DNA from: GCA-002282575 sp964606405 | Lineage (GTDB): Bacteria > Pseudomonadota > Gammaproteobacteria > Thiomicrospirales > Thiomicrospiraceae | Reading direction: 5' to 3' | Length of the DNA: 64,000 bases | Assembly: GCA_964606405.1 (NCBI GenBank) | Contig: CAZSGH010000010.1 | Coordinates: forward strand, 1-64,000 | Shown: piece by piece, positions 1-7,758 of the stretch | Layout of the letters: every line of letters begins with the position of its first letter | Position numbering within the stretch: position 1 is the first letter of the stretch | The notes under the pieces: model-generated | Databases searched by the model: none | Told to the model about the DNA's origin: nothing | The model's input: only the letters and a program-made list of their open reading frames with translations | Position numbers and translations under genes: made by a program

Positions 1-110
1 GTCTAGGGCTGATGATTGCCGCAACCAATATGATTAAAGCACGTCAAAAGAAACAGCAACACACGATCAGTGTAGCGATCACAGATATTGGATTAGCACC
101 TAAAGCATGA
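1..110 (+). CDS. rsxE: C-terminal end of electron transport complex subunit RsxE/RnfE (partial)
   Basis: An open frame enters from the left edge and ends with TGA at 108-110, so only about 35 residues are visible. The tail has a hydrophobic LGLMIAATN stretch followed by a basic MIKARQKKQQ segment. This resembles the last membrane helix and basic cytoplasmic tail of RsxE/RnfE, an integral inner-membrane subunit of the Rnf/Rsx ion-pumping ferredoxin:NAD or SoxR-reducing complex. The stop overlaps the next ATG (ATGA), and rsxE directly upstream of nth is a common gammaproteobacterial order. The assignment rests on a short tail plus context. Confidence 0.6.
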   Translation, partial: LGLMIAATNMIKARQKKQQHTISVAITDIGLAPKA

Positions 111-772
111 CTCAACTCAGTATCAAACCTAGCAAACAAATGACCAAAGCCCAGGCTTTGGCATTCTACGATGCCTTGGCGGCTGCTATTCCCAACCCCA
201 CCACAGAACTCAATTTTAACAGCCCATTCGAGTTACTCACCGCCGTTTTACTGTCTGCTCAGGCGACGGATGTTGGCGTAAATAAGGCCACAGTCGGACT
301 ATTTGCAGCAGCGAACACCCCGCAAGCCATACTCGATTTAGGATTAGAAGGTGTTAAAGAACACATCAAAACAATTGGTCTATTTAACAGCAAAGCCAAA
401 CACTTATTAGAAACCTGCGACATTTTGGTTAATCGCTTCAACAGCGAAGTCCCCAAAACAAGAGAAGAGCTCGAATCCCTACCAGGTGTCGGACGAAAAA
501 CAGCGAATGTTCTGCTCAATACTCTCTGGGGAGAGCCAACCATCGCCGTTGATACGCACCTATTTCGTCTAGGTAATCGGACTGGCTTAGCCGTAGGAAA
601 AACTCCTTTGGATGTTGAGAAAAAACTCTTGCTGATTACCCCCAAACAACATCTTAAAGATGCGCATCATCTGCTGATTTTACATGGACGCTATGTGTGT
701 ATGGCACGCAACCCGCAATGTCGATCTTGTGTTGCGCACAACATCTGCAATTGGGCAGAAAAAAACATTTAA
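107..772 (+). CDS. nth: Endonuclease III (DNA glycosylase/AP lyase)
   Basis: This is a base-excision repair enzyme that removes oxidised pyrimidines and nicks the abasic site. The 221-residue length fits the family. The helix-hairpin-helix motif LPGVGRKTANVLL lies at 125-137 with catalytic Lys131, and catalytic Asp149 is in AVDTH. A [4Fe-4S] loop has Cys198, 205, 208 and 214 in the C-x6-C-x2-C-x5-C spacing. The conserved LLSAQATD helix is near residue 50. The start codon overlaps the rsxE stop by 4 nt, implying translational coupling. Nothing is missing or unusual, and the identification is firm. Confidence 0.97.
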   Translation: MTQLSIKPSKQMTKAQALAFYDALAAAIPNPTTELNFNSPFELLTAVLLSAQATDVGVNKATVGLFAAANTPQAILDLGLEGVKEHIKTIGLFNSKAKHLLETCDILVNRFNSEVPKTREELESLPGVGRKTANVLLNTLWGEPTIAVDTHLFRLGNRTGLAVGKTPLDVEKKLLLITPKQHLKDAHHLLILHGRYVCMARNPQCRSCVAHNICNWAEKNI

Positions 773-818
773 AAATTGAATATCAAGAACTCACCACCTA
801 TAATCAGTTTTCTAGACG

Positions 819-960
819 CCTCTAAAAACCAAATGGCTAGGAGGTCTGGAGGAAGGGATTGCTGAAAGCAACATGTAACGCATAAGTTACTCCCTTCTTT
901 CAGCTAAAAACAAACTTGGGAATTCTAAAAACAAGCGAAGCAAAGTTTTTAGAGATTCCC
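819..960 (+). repeat. Dispersed structured intergenic element, copy 1
   Basis: One of 13 related elements in the window. The plus-oriented copy opens with CCTCTAAAAACC, then GTCTGGAGGAAGGG, a central CATGTAACGCAT, CCCTTCTTTCAGC as the inner inverted arm, and a terminal hairpin with CTAAAAAC and GTTTTTAG arms. It ends GAGATTCCC. It fills most of the nth-yciB gap. Unlike most copies, its hairpin end faces a gene start (yciB) instead of a stop codon. Confidence 0.85.
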
Positions 961-987
961 TTCCTCAGAATTATCAGGATAGTGACT

Positions 988-1566
988 GTGAAAGCGTTTC
1001 TCGACTTTGTGCCCATTCTTCTTTTCTTTATTTCTTACAAGCAATACGATATTTATGTTGCGACAGCGGTCGTTATTGTTGCTTCGGTCTTACAAACCAT
1101 TTTTATTTATGTCACCGAAAAGCGCATCCCAGCGATGTTACTGGCCAGTACCGTGCTTATCGTGATCATGGGTGGGGCAACGCTTTACTTACAAGATGAA
1201 ATGTTCGTTAAGTGGAAGCCAACCCTCATTAATTGGTTGTTTGCAGTCGTTTTCATTGCCAGTTTATATATCGGACAAAAGCCCTTACTCACGCGCATGA
1301 TGGGTGAGGCTTTTCCCAACCTACCCATTGCGATCTGGAAACGAATGAGCTGGATTTGGGCAGCCTTTTTTACCAGTGTTGGCATCATTAACTTATGGGT
1401 TGCCTACAACTTTGACACTGATACTTGGGTAAACTTTAAACTGGTCGGCTTATTGGGCTTAACACTTGTGTTTATTATCGCGCAATCATTCTATATGATG
1501 CACCTAAACAATCTCTATCCAGCGCCCGTGGAAGATGAGAGCGACATGAAAAAGGAAGTTATCTAA
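988..1566 (+). CDS. yciB: Inner membrane-spanning septation protein A family (YciB/IspZ)
   Basis: The product is a multi-helix inner-membrane protein of the YciB/intracellular septation family, tied to cell-envelope synthesis and division, with no known enzymatic reaction. The N-terminus MKAFLDFVPILLFFISYK matches the family opening well. I chose GTG at 988 because AGGA at 976-979 is well spaced and because a longer TTG-initiated frame from 916 would run through the upstream repeat element. That gives 192 residues with about five hydrophobic spans and a charged tail (DESDMKKEV). The gene runs directly into yciI with a 2-nt gap. Confidence 0.88.
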   Translation: MKAFLDFVPILLFFISYKQYDIYVATAVVIVASVLQTIFIYVTEKRIPAMLLASTVLIVIMGGATLYLQDEMFVKWKPTLINWLFAVVFIASLYIGQKPLLTRMMGEAFPNLPIAIWKRMSWIWAAFFTSVGIINLWVAYNFDTDTWVNFKLVGLLGLTLVFIIAQSFYMMHLNNLYPAPVEDESDMKKEVI

Positions 1567-1568
1567 AA

Positions 1569-1865
1569 ATGTTATATACGATTGTTGGTACAGACTCGCA
1601 TCATTCACTTGAAAAACGCAAAGCGGCACGACCAGAACATCTTGCCAGACTACAAGCTTTACGCGATGCAGGAAGACTCATTATTGCAGGACCTTTCCCT
1701 GCCGTTGACAACGAAGACCCAGCTGATGCGGGTTTTACAGGCAGCCTCATTGTTGCCGAATTTGCATCATTAGAAGCTGCGCAAGGATGGGCGGATGCAG
1801 ATCCCTACATGGCAGCAGGCGTTTATGCCCATGTACAGGTTAAACCGTTTAAGCAGGTATTTTAG
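1569..1865 (+). CDS. yciI: YciI family protein
   Basis: This is a 98-residue YCII-domain protein, a small cytoplasmic ferredoxin-like fold often encoded beside yciB. The conserved RPEHL histidine and the ADADPY aspartate, which form the putative active-site pair of the family, are both present. The biochemical activity of most YciI proteins is unsettled. The gene is 2 nt from the yciB stop and 2 nt from the next start, with a GGAAG ribosome-binding site inside the yciB tail. It is therefore part of one transcription unit. Confidence 0.9.
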   Translation: MLYTIVGTDSHHSLEKRKAARPEHLARLQALRDAGRLIIAGPFPAVDNEDPADAGFTGSLIVAEFASLEAAQGWADADPYMAAGVYAHVQVKPFKQVF

Positions 1866-1867
1866 GC

Positions 1868-2356
1868 ATGCTAATCTTGGCTACTGGCGGAACCTTCGAC
1901 AAAGACTATGCTCTTGATGGTTCGCTTGCATTTAGTGGTTCTGCGTTGCCCAAACTGATTCAGCAAGCACGTCTGACCTGTGCGCATGAACTTCATATTA
2001 TCATGCAAAAAGACAGTCTCGACATGAGCATCGCTGACCGCATGCTTATATTAGAAGCGTGTCGTAATACAACATCCGAACAAATCATTATCATTCATGG
2101 AACCGACACCATGACAGAAACAGCTGATTTTTTACGACGTGCTGCATTAAATAAAACGATTGTCTTAACTGGTGCGATGCGCCCCTTTGCTTTTGGCAAC
2201 AGCGATGCTGCTTTTAACCTTGGTTATGCGTTAGCAATGGTACAGATGGCAACACAAGGCGTTTATATCGCCATGCAAGGAGAATACTTCAGCGCTGGAA
2301 CGGTCATAAAAGATAAGACGCAACTGCTATTCACTCATCTCCCACCACAAGACTAA
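1868..2356 (+). CDS. Single-domain asparaginase-like protein
   Basis: The 162 residues correspond only to the N-terminal, active-site domain of type I/II L-asparaginases. Visible motifs are TGGTF near the N-terminus (nucleophile Thr9), the substrate-binding KDSLDM, HGTDTM at 77-82 (Thr79, Asp80), LTGAMRP at 100-106 and GTVIKDK near 144-150. The usual C-terminal domain of about 150 residues is absent. The frame ends cleanly with PPQD and a stop, and the next gene begins 6 nt later, so this looks like a complete compact protein and not a broken gene. Such short asparaginase-fold proteins are known in gammaproteobacteria. Substrate and activity are unproven. Confidence 0.82.
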   Translation: MLILATGGTFDKDYALDGSLAFSGSALPKLIQQARLTCAHELHIIMQKDSLDMSIADRMLILEACRNTTSEQIIIIHGTDTMTETADFLRRAALNKTIVLTGAMRPFAFGNSDAAFNLGYALAMVQMATQGVYIAMQGEYFSAGTVIKDKTQLLFTHLPPQD

Positions 2357-2362
2357 CCCAAT

Positions 2363-3256
2363 ATGCCAATCCAACTCAGAGCAGTTGACTGGCTCATTTT
2401 TAGCTGTGTTGTGTTCATCTGGTCAACCACGCCTTTGGCCATTGTGATCAGTAATCAAGACCTCGACCCCTTTTTAAGTCTTGCTGCGCGCATGATCATT
2501 TCATTGTTGTTTTTAGGTGCATGGTACCTCCAACAGCGTCGTCCCTTACCTTTTTATAAACAAGCCTTACCAACACACTTAGCCGTTGGCGTTATCGGTA
2601 TCGGCTTATCGATGCCATTAGTTTATATGGCGGCACAAACCCTACCCTCCAACTGGATTGCCCTTATTTTTGGATTAGCACCGCTCTTTACAGGCTTGCT
2701 GGAAGGCTTCATTTTTCGCACACTCACGCTGACACGCTGGCACTGGTTCGGGCTTGCCTTTGCTTTTTATGGTCTGTGGATTATTTTTCACGACCCTAAC
2801 TACGATTTACAGCTCAGTATGATGTGGGCGGTTATTGCCATGCTACTCTCTACTTTTTTTCACGCTCTCAGCGCTAGCCTTGTTAAACGAACCAAGCATC
2901 AGGTTTCGCCTGTTGATACAGTCATGGGCGGATTACTCATCGCAATCCCCATAACCTTGCTATTTTGGTGGCTCAATGGCGCATCGATTCCCTCGGACAT
3001 CCGTATTAACACACAACTTTCAGTTATTTATCTCGGTCTATTTGGCTCTTTGGCAGGATTTTTGCTTTATTACCAAGTATTGAAAACCTTTTCGGCCACG
3101 ATGAGTAGTTTTATCACCTTACTTGCACCCAGTTTGGCATTAGTATGGGGATCGTTACTCAATCATGAACCGATAACAACACACCTAATGATCGGTGCGT
3201 TGCTTATTTTAATGGGTTTGGCTGTATTTATTCTTATACCTGCCGATAAGGGCTAG
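2363..3256 (+). CDS. EamA/DMT-superfamily permease
   Basis: The 297-residue protein has about ten hydrophobic helices arranged as two EamA repeats, the fold of drug/metabolite exporters. The conserved first-helix sequence WLIFSCVVFIWSTTPLAI and the second-half segment SAMSSFITLLAPSLALVWG-like region at about 247-265 fit the family. The gene is 6 nt downstream of the asparaginase gene, at the end of the nth-yciB-yciI run. The substrate cannot be inferred; amino acids and small metabolites are typical for the family. Confidence 0.88.
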   Translation: MPIQLRAVDWLIFSCVVFIWSTTPLAIVISNQDLDPFLSLAARMIISLLFLGAWYLQQRRPLPFYKQALPTHLAVGVIGIGLSMPLVYMAAQTLPSNWIALIFGLAPLFTGLLEGFIFRTLTLTRWHWFGLAFAFYGLWIIFHDPNYDLQLSMMWAVIAMLLSTFFHALSASLVKRTKHQVSPVDTVMGGLLIAIPITLLFWWLNGASIPSDIRINTQLSVIYLGLFGSLAGFLLYYQVLKTFSATMSSFITLLAPSLALVWGSLLNHEPITTHLMIGALLILMGLAVFILIPADKG

Positions 3257-3280
3257 GTAATATATCATTGGGAGTTGATT

Positions 3281-4193
3281 ATGTCAGCGGATAAACTGGA
3301 TACCGATGCTTTGGCAACGGAAGAAATGCTTAAAATGTTTGAAAACATGGAAAGCCATGACTTAGAAGCATTAGAAGACAACCTATCGGATGATTTGTCA
3401 GAGATTGCGTTAACACCAATTGAAATGACGGCCGAACACGATGAAATCGAATTAGCAGAGTTAGACTTACCTGATATCAGCCAAAGCGATAGCATTGATG
3501 CGGATATTATCGAAATGCCAGATGATGATTTGTCCCTGATGGATATGTCGCTTGAAGCTGAAAAATTGGAAATACCAGAAATCATGCCTGAGGAAATCAT
3601 GCCTGAGGAAATCATGCCTGAGGAAATCATGNNNNNNNNNNNNNNNNNNNNNNNNNNNNNNNNNNNNNNNNNNNNNNNNNNNNNNNNNNNNNNNNNNNNN
3701 NNNNNNNNNNNNNNNNNNNNNNNNNNNNNNNCCTGAAGAAATCATGCCTGAAGAAATCATGCCTGAAGAAATCATGCCTGAAGAAATCATGCCTGAAGAA
3801 AATCCTGCACCAATAACCAGCGCGACTGATACAACCAGCCCAATTACAAACCACCTCAATGCGGTTGTCGAAAATGCCGTACAGGCTCTACAAGATTGGT
3901 TGTTGCTACGTCAACAAAGTGAAGAAACGGGTCCTCAGCAAGGATTAGCGCAACTGGATGTTCTATTGGATACAGTTACACACCAGCAACAACACCTTGC
4001 AGAACAACTCAGTCAAGCCCCTAAAGTTGACTATGCTGGCATGGCAACTGCGCTCGGCGTTACGCTAGCCTCCCCACAAGCATTAGGCTGGACAGCAGAT
4101 CAATGGCGCATCAAAGCTGAAGCTGTTGCGCATAAAACCGATGATATTGCGTCAATGAATGCGAAACTACGCAAACAACTCGAACAGTTTTAA
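3281..4193 (+). CDS. Acidic unknown protein with MPEEI pentapeptide repeats (interrupted by an assembly gap)
   Basis: I do not recognise the family. The start is ATG 3281, preceded by GGGAG at 3270-3274. The N-terminal ~100 residues are very acidic and Met/Leu/Asp/Glu rich. They are followed by tandem pentapeptides (MPEEI) that run into a 100-N gap and continue on the other side. The C-terminal ~130 residues are Gln/Ala-rich, predicted helical, and end KLRKQLEQF. The two flanks read MPEEI in different frames only because the gap has a placeholder length, so I treat this as one gene. It sits 20 nt before another unrecognised gene, and the two probably act together. No signal peptide or membrane helix is seen. 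Confidence 0.7.
3581..3800 (+). repeat. 15-bp tandem repeat encoding (MPEEI)n, with a sequence gap inside
   Basis: Units of 15 bp encode Met-Pro-Glu-Glu-Ile. At least three lie left of the gap (3581-3631) and at least four right of it (3732-3800). Left units use GAG GAA for the two glutamates and right units use GAA GAA, so the array has two sequence subtypes. The 100 Ns at 3632-3731 replace an unresolved number of units. Confidence 0.9.
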
Positions 4194-4213
4194 GGTGACA
4201 GGAGATTTCTGCT

Positions 4214-5446
4214 GTGGCAAATACAAATTACCTCGATGAGCTAGATGGGTTACTCGATAACCCAAACGACAGCATCATCGACATTCCTCCCGCCGCGCAT
4301 CATGCTGCGACGACGACACAGCCAACCAACACGAGTCCTGCCCAAGAAGCGAGAGATACTTGGGCGGCTGTGATTGAAAATGCCAGCTACTCTTTACAAG
4401 AGGGTGCTCGCACCGTTCAAGATGCTGCCTACAAAAACCTCGAACTGGCTAAAAATCAAAATGAGAATATTAAAGAACTCATTGATGCAGCCAGTGGCTG
4501 GCGACATGCGACACGTCAAGCAGTACAAGAAGTAGCCTCTGCGAAAAAAAATGTTATTTTACTAACCGTCATTAGTGGCATTATCGCCGTTGCGGGATTT
4601 GGAACAACTATTGGCGTGATGCTACAAAGCCGTTCAGGTCTTGCTAACATGTCTAATGCTGTACTTGAAAATGTCGATGAACATCAAACACTTGTTAGCC
4701 GAACGCTTACCCTTAAAATGGACGAAATGGCGGCTACCATAGAACGCATGGAAGGCGTTATCGATCAGCTCGCCCCAACAGACGCAGCAAAAACGCAAGC
4801 AAAAGCACCAACTGCCGACAATACAACGAATACAGAAGCAGATGGCGAAACAATCATTGATGCAAACAATGCCCTTCCCGATATGGTGTTGCCAGTTGAA
4901 AAAAACATCATTGCCGAAACACCTAAAACTTTAGCACCAACAGAGGTAGCAGCAACGGCAATTCCTGCGACAACACCTCTTATTAGCCCTACCGTTCAGG
5001 CGACTGCTAGCACAACTCAGTTAAACGATGCCGTTGTTAACGCAACAGCACCACTCAATAAACAAATGAGCGAAAAACTAACCCAAGTCACTGGGCAACT
5101 AACACAGTTAGAACAAAACTGGAAACAGTCGGACGCGACCCTACAAAAGCAACTCGCACTGATTCCTAATGCTGTAGAAGAAAAACTAACGCCCCGTTTG
5201 CAAGCCTTACAAAAATCAACGCCCACAACAACGATACCAGCAGCAACAGGAACAACGACGGTTATCAGTCAAGACAACAAGGCTGTTCTTGAACAACTAA
5301 TGCGTTTACGCCAAGATATGGCAGAAATTCGCCAATTACAAACCGTATTAAAAGACCAAATCGGTCAATTGAAACAGGGGCAGCAATCGCGTGAGCCAGT
5401 ACCCTATCAGTATCGTAATCCAGAAGTTGAGCGCTATCCACATTAA
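4214..5446 (+). CDS. Unknown membrane-anchored coiled-coil protein
   Basis: I do not recognise the family. GTG 4214 follows AGGAG at 4199-4203. The 410 residues comprise a cytoplasmic-looking N-terminal region, one strong transmembrane helix at about 114-134 (VILLTVISGIIAVAGFGTT), then an Ala/Thr/Pro-rich linker (about 190-270) and Gln/Leu-rich helical segments likely to form coiled coils (about 275-385). The tail is Tyr/Pro/Arg-rich. The predicted topology places the linker and coiled coils outside the cytoplasm. It follows the MPEEI-repeat gene by 20 nt and ends at a strong terminator, suggesting a two-gene envelope-associated module. Confidence 0.65.
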   Translation: MANTNYLDELDGLLDNPNDSIIDIPPAAHHAATTTQPTNTSPAQEARDTWAAVIENASYSLQEGARTVQDAAYKNLELAKNQNENIKELIDAASGWRHATRQAVQEVASAKKNVILLTVISGIIAVAGFGTTIGVMLQSRSGLANMSNAVLENVDEHQTLVSRTLTLKMDEMAATIERMEGVIDQLAPTDAAKTQAKAPTADNTTNTEADGETIIDANNALPDMVLPVEKNIIAETPKTLAPTEVAATAIPATTPLISPTVQATASTTQLNDAVVNATAPLNKQMSEKLTQVTGQLTQLEQNWKQSDATLQKQLALIPNAVEEKLTPRLQALQKSTPTTTIPAATGTTTVISQDNKAVLEQLMRLRQDMAEIRQLQTVLKDQIGQLKQGQQSREPVPYQYRNPEVERYPH

Positions 5447-5464
5447 GCGAAAAGCAATGACAAT

Positions 5465-5495
5465 AAAAAAGCCAGCAATATGCTGGCTTTTTTAT
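5465..5495 (+). terminator. Rho-independent terminator
   Basis: A perfect GCCAGCA / TGCTGGC stem (5471-5477 and 5481-5487) with an ATA loop is flanked by six As and seven Ts. It can act in both directions. It follows the coiled-coil gene by about 20 nt. Confidence 0.9.
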
Positions 5496-5504
5496 TTCAA
5501 TGAA

Positions 5505-5668
5505 GGTCTCTAATAACCTATTGTGAATATCCAAATCAAATGGATTGAAGTATCTGGAGGAAAGGGAATTTAAAATAGCATCTAACCCATTAATTAAAAA
5601 CCCTTCCTTCAGCAAAAAAAAAGCTTGAAAAGTCTAAAGACGAACGAAGCGATGTTTTTAGATGTTCC
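5505..5668 (+). repeat. Dispersed structured intergenic element, copy 2
   Basis: The 5' third is longer and more divergent than in other copies. The CTGGAGGAAAGGG / CCCTTCCTTCAGC inner arms and the terminal hairpin (TCTAAAGACGAACGAAGCG with a TTTTTAGA arm) are clear. It ends GTTCC immediately before the complement of the ppiD stop codon at 5669-5671. Confidence 0.8.
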
Positions 5669-7567
5669 TTACTTCAGAAATACCTCAACATCTGCTTTCG
5701 ATTTAACGCTAGCACCTAAAGCATCAACCATTGCATCACCAAAAACTTGCAAGGCTGCTTGCTTCAGTTCTGTTTCAATTTGTTTGATCTTAGCAGCATC
5801 TTGACGCACGCCAGAAACACGAATCAGCACACTATCACCCGTAGACAAACGATGCTCAACCCACGTAGTTTGTCCCTCTTTAGGTTTAGCTGCTTTAAAA
5901 GCGGTACTTAAAATTTCTGGTAGTACCTTTTCTGAATTTCGAGATAACCACTCGCTCGACTGCCATTCAACACCAGTTTTTACCATGAGCGCTGGATCGG
6001 AACTTGGCTTATTCGCATCGGCCAATAAAGCATGTGCTTGAGCCTTTGCCAGTTCAATAGCAGCCTGACGCGCTAACTGACGACGAATATCATCGGACAC
6101 TTCTGCCAATGCTTTTTCATGCTCAGGATGATGCGTGCGAACACGAACAACAACCGCATCACCAGCCTGAGTTTCAATAACTGAACTATTTAGCTTTTCT
6201 TTAATAACCGATGGTGAAAAAGCAGCATCAACAACAGGTTGTGCCGCGAAAACACCTTCGCCACCCTCTTTACCCATAATAGGTGACTTTTCAATAGTCA
6301 AGCCCAAAGCTTTAGCAGCTGGCTCTAAACTATCGGCTTGTTCATAAACGAGTGTTTTAAGCTGCTCTAAGCGCTGTGCATAGTCTTTCATTGCTAACTC
6401 GCTTTTCAGCTCCATTGCCATGATATCACGTACTTTTTCAAAAGTAGGTATCTGTGCAGGTTCGATAGCAACCAATTGTAAAATGTGATAGCCGTAGCTA
6501 GTACGAACCAAAGTCGAAGTATCGCCAGCTTTGGTCAAAGCAAAAGCAGCTGCTTCAAACTCTGGCACCATATCACCACGTTGGAAAAAGCCTAACTCAC
6601 CACCACGTGATGCGCTACCAGGATCTTGCGAGTTCGCTTCTGCAAGCTTGGCAAAATCTTCACCCTTATTAATTTTTGCTAACAAGTCTTCCGCTTTTGC
6701 TTTGGCATCTGCATCAGTCTTGGCATCTGCATCTTTAGCAGACATAATTAAAATATGACGAATATTGCGTTTTTCGGGCAGTTGTACCTTATCAGCATGA
6801 TCTTTGTAATAAGCAAGCAGTTGCTCGTCAGTGACTTTAACTTTAGCGACTAAATCATCGACAGATAAACGCAAATAATCCAACTCAACTTGCTCACTCG
6901 ACTTAAACTGTTCTAAGTTAGCATCGTAATAAGTTTTGATTTGGTCATCAGACACTTTAACCGTAGATAAATAAGGGCGATGATCAATACGCAAATACCC
7001 CACTTCACGTTGCTGGCTTTCCAAAGCAGCCAATGCTGTCACTTCCGAGGCACCAACAACTTCAGATGCACTTGCGATAGCATCAAACTGACTACGTAAC
7101 ATAAACTGGCGCTGGGTCAGCTCAAAGCGCTCTTTACTGTAAGCGTTATTTTTTAACACATCTTCGTAACGCGATAACGAAAAAACACCCTTGTCTTGAA
7201 AGACTTTTTGACTCTGAATAATTTGCATTAACTGCGCATCACTTACTGCGAGACCTTCTTTAGCCGCTTGCTGATCAATGGCACTACGCTGAACCAAATC
7301 ATCTAAAACTTGCTGACGCAACTTATCTTCTTGCACTAACGAGGCGTACATTTCACCAAAATTTTCTTGGTACTGACGCTTAACATTGTCAAACGCACGC
7401 GAAAACTCAGCCAATGAAACTGGCTCGCCATTGACCTTAGCAGCAAACTCAATTTTATCGCCCGAACGGAACTGATCGACACCCCACAACGCAAAAGGAA
7501 TAATAATTAAAATAATAATAATCCAAGCAACCACGCCTTGAGATCGTTCACGAATAGCAGCCAACAT
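5669..7567 (-). CDS. ppiD: Periplasmic folding chaperone / peptidyl-prolyl isomerase PpiD
   Basis: This is an inner-membrane-anchored periplasmic chaperone that receives proteins leaving the Sec translocon. The 632 residues match PpiD (about 620). An N-terminal anchor lies at about 12-30 (VVAWIIIILIIIPFALWG), followed by a SurA-like N domain. A parvulin domain spans about 263-365, starting KRNIRHILIMSAK and ending TSYGYHILQL, and a helical C-terminal region follows. The gene usually lies beside hupB; here it lies downstream of purA, separated by repeat copy 3. Its stop codon abuts repeat copy 2. Parvulin domains in PpiD are often catalytically weak, so isomerase activity is not assured. Confidence 0.93.
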   Translation of the reverse strand: MLAAIRERSQGVVAWIIIILIIIPFALWGVDQFRSGDKIEFAAKVNGEPVSLAEFSRAFDNVKRQYQENFGEMYASLVQEDKLRQQVLDDLVQRSAIDQQAAKEGLAVSDAQLMQIIQSQKVFQDKGVFSLSRYEDVLKNNAYSKERFELTQRQFMLRSQFDAIASASEVVGASEVTALAALESQQREVGYLRIDHRPYLSTVKVSDDQIKTYYDANLEQFKSSEQVELDYLRLSVDDLVAKVKVTDEQLLAYYKDHADKVQLPEKRNIRHILIMSAKDADAKTDADAKAKAEDLLAKINKGEDFAKLAEANSQDPGSASRGGELGFFQRGDMVPEFEAAAFALTKAGDTSTLVRTSYGYHILQLVAIEPAQIPTFEKVRDIMAMELKSELAMKDYAQRLEQLKTLVYEQADSLEPAAKALGLTIEKSPIMGKEGGEGVFAAQPVVDAAFSPSVIKEKLNSSVIETQAGDAVVVRVRTHHPEHEKALAEVSDDIRRQLARQAAIELAKAQAHALLADANKPSSDPALMVKTGVEWQSSEWLSRNSEKVLPEILSTAFKAAKPKEGQTTWVEHRLSTGDSVLIRVSGVRQDAAKIKQIETELKQAALQVFGDAMVDALGASVKSKADVEVFLK

Positions 7568-7606
7568 AACTAAAAAATTCCGTTCAGGTTTATAAAATCT
7601 ATGACA

Positions 7607-7758
7607 AAACCCTAAACCTACTTACAAGGGATAGGGGTCTGGGGGAAGGGGTTAAAAGTTATAAGAACATACAACCCATTGCGTTAATCCCTTCCACCAG
7701 AGAAAAACCACTTTTAGGAACACTAACAATGCACGAAGTGCTATTGTTAGTCGTTTCC
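7607..7758 (+). repeat. Dispersed structured intergenic element, copy 3
   Basis: The copy carries GGGGTCTGGGGGAAGGGG and an inner arm CCCTTCCACCAG. Its terminal hairpin has arms ACTAACAA and TTGTTAGT around GCAC-GAA-GTGC. This differs from the consensus CTAAAAA/TTTTTAG arms but keeps full pairing. It ends GTTTCC immediately at the purA stop codon. Confidence 0.85.

Noticed and set aside
916..987. TTG-initiated N-terminal extension of yciB
   Set aside because: It would translate the end of repeat copy 1; GTG 988 gives the family N-terminus and has a spaced AGGA site.
3581..3800. CRISPR array
   Set aside because: The 15-bp units are contiguous, in frame and lack unique spacers; no cas genes are present.
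3281..4193. Frameshift in the MPEEI-repeat gene
   Set aside because: Both sides of the gap read MPEEI; the apparent frame change comes only from the arbitrary 100-N length.
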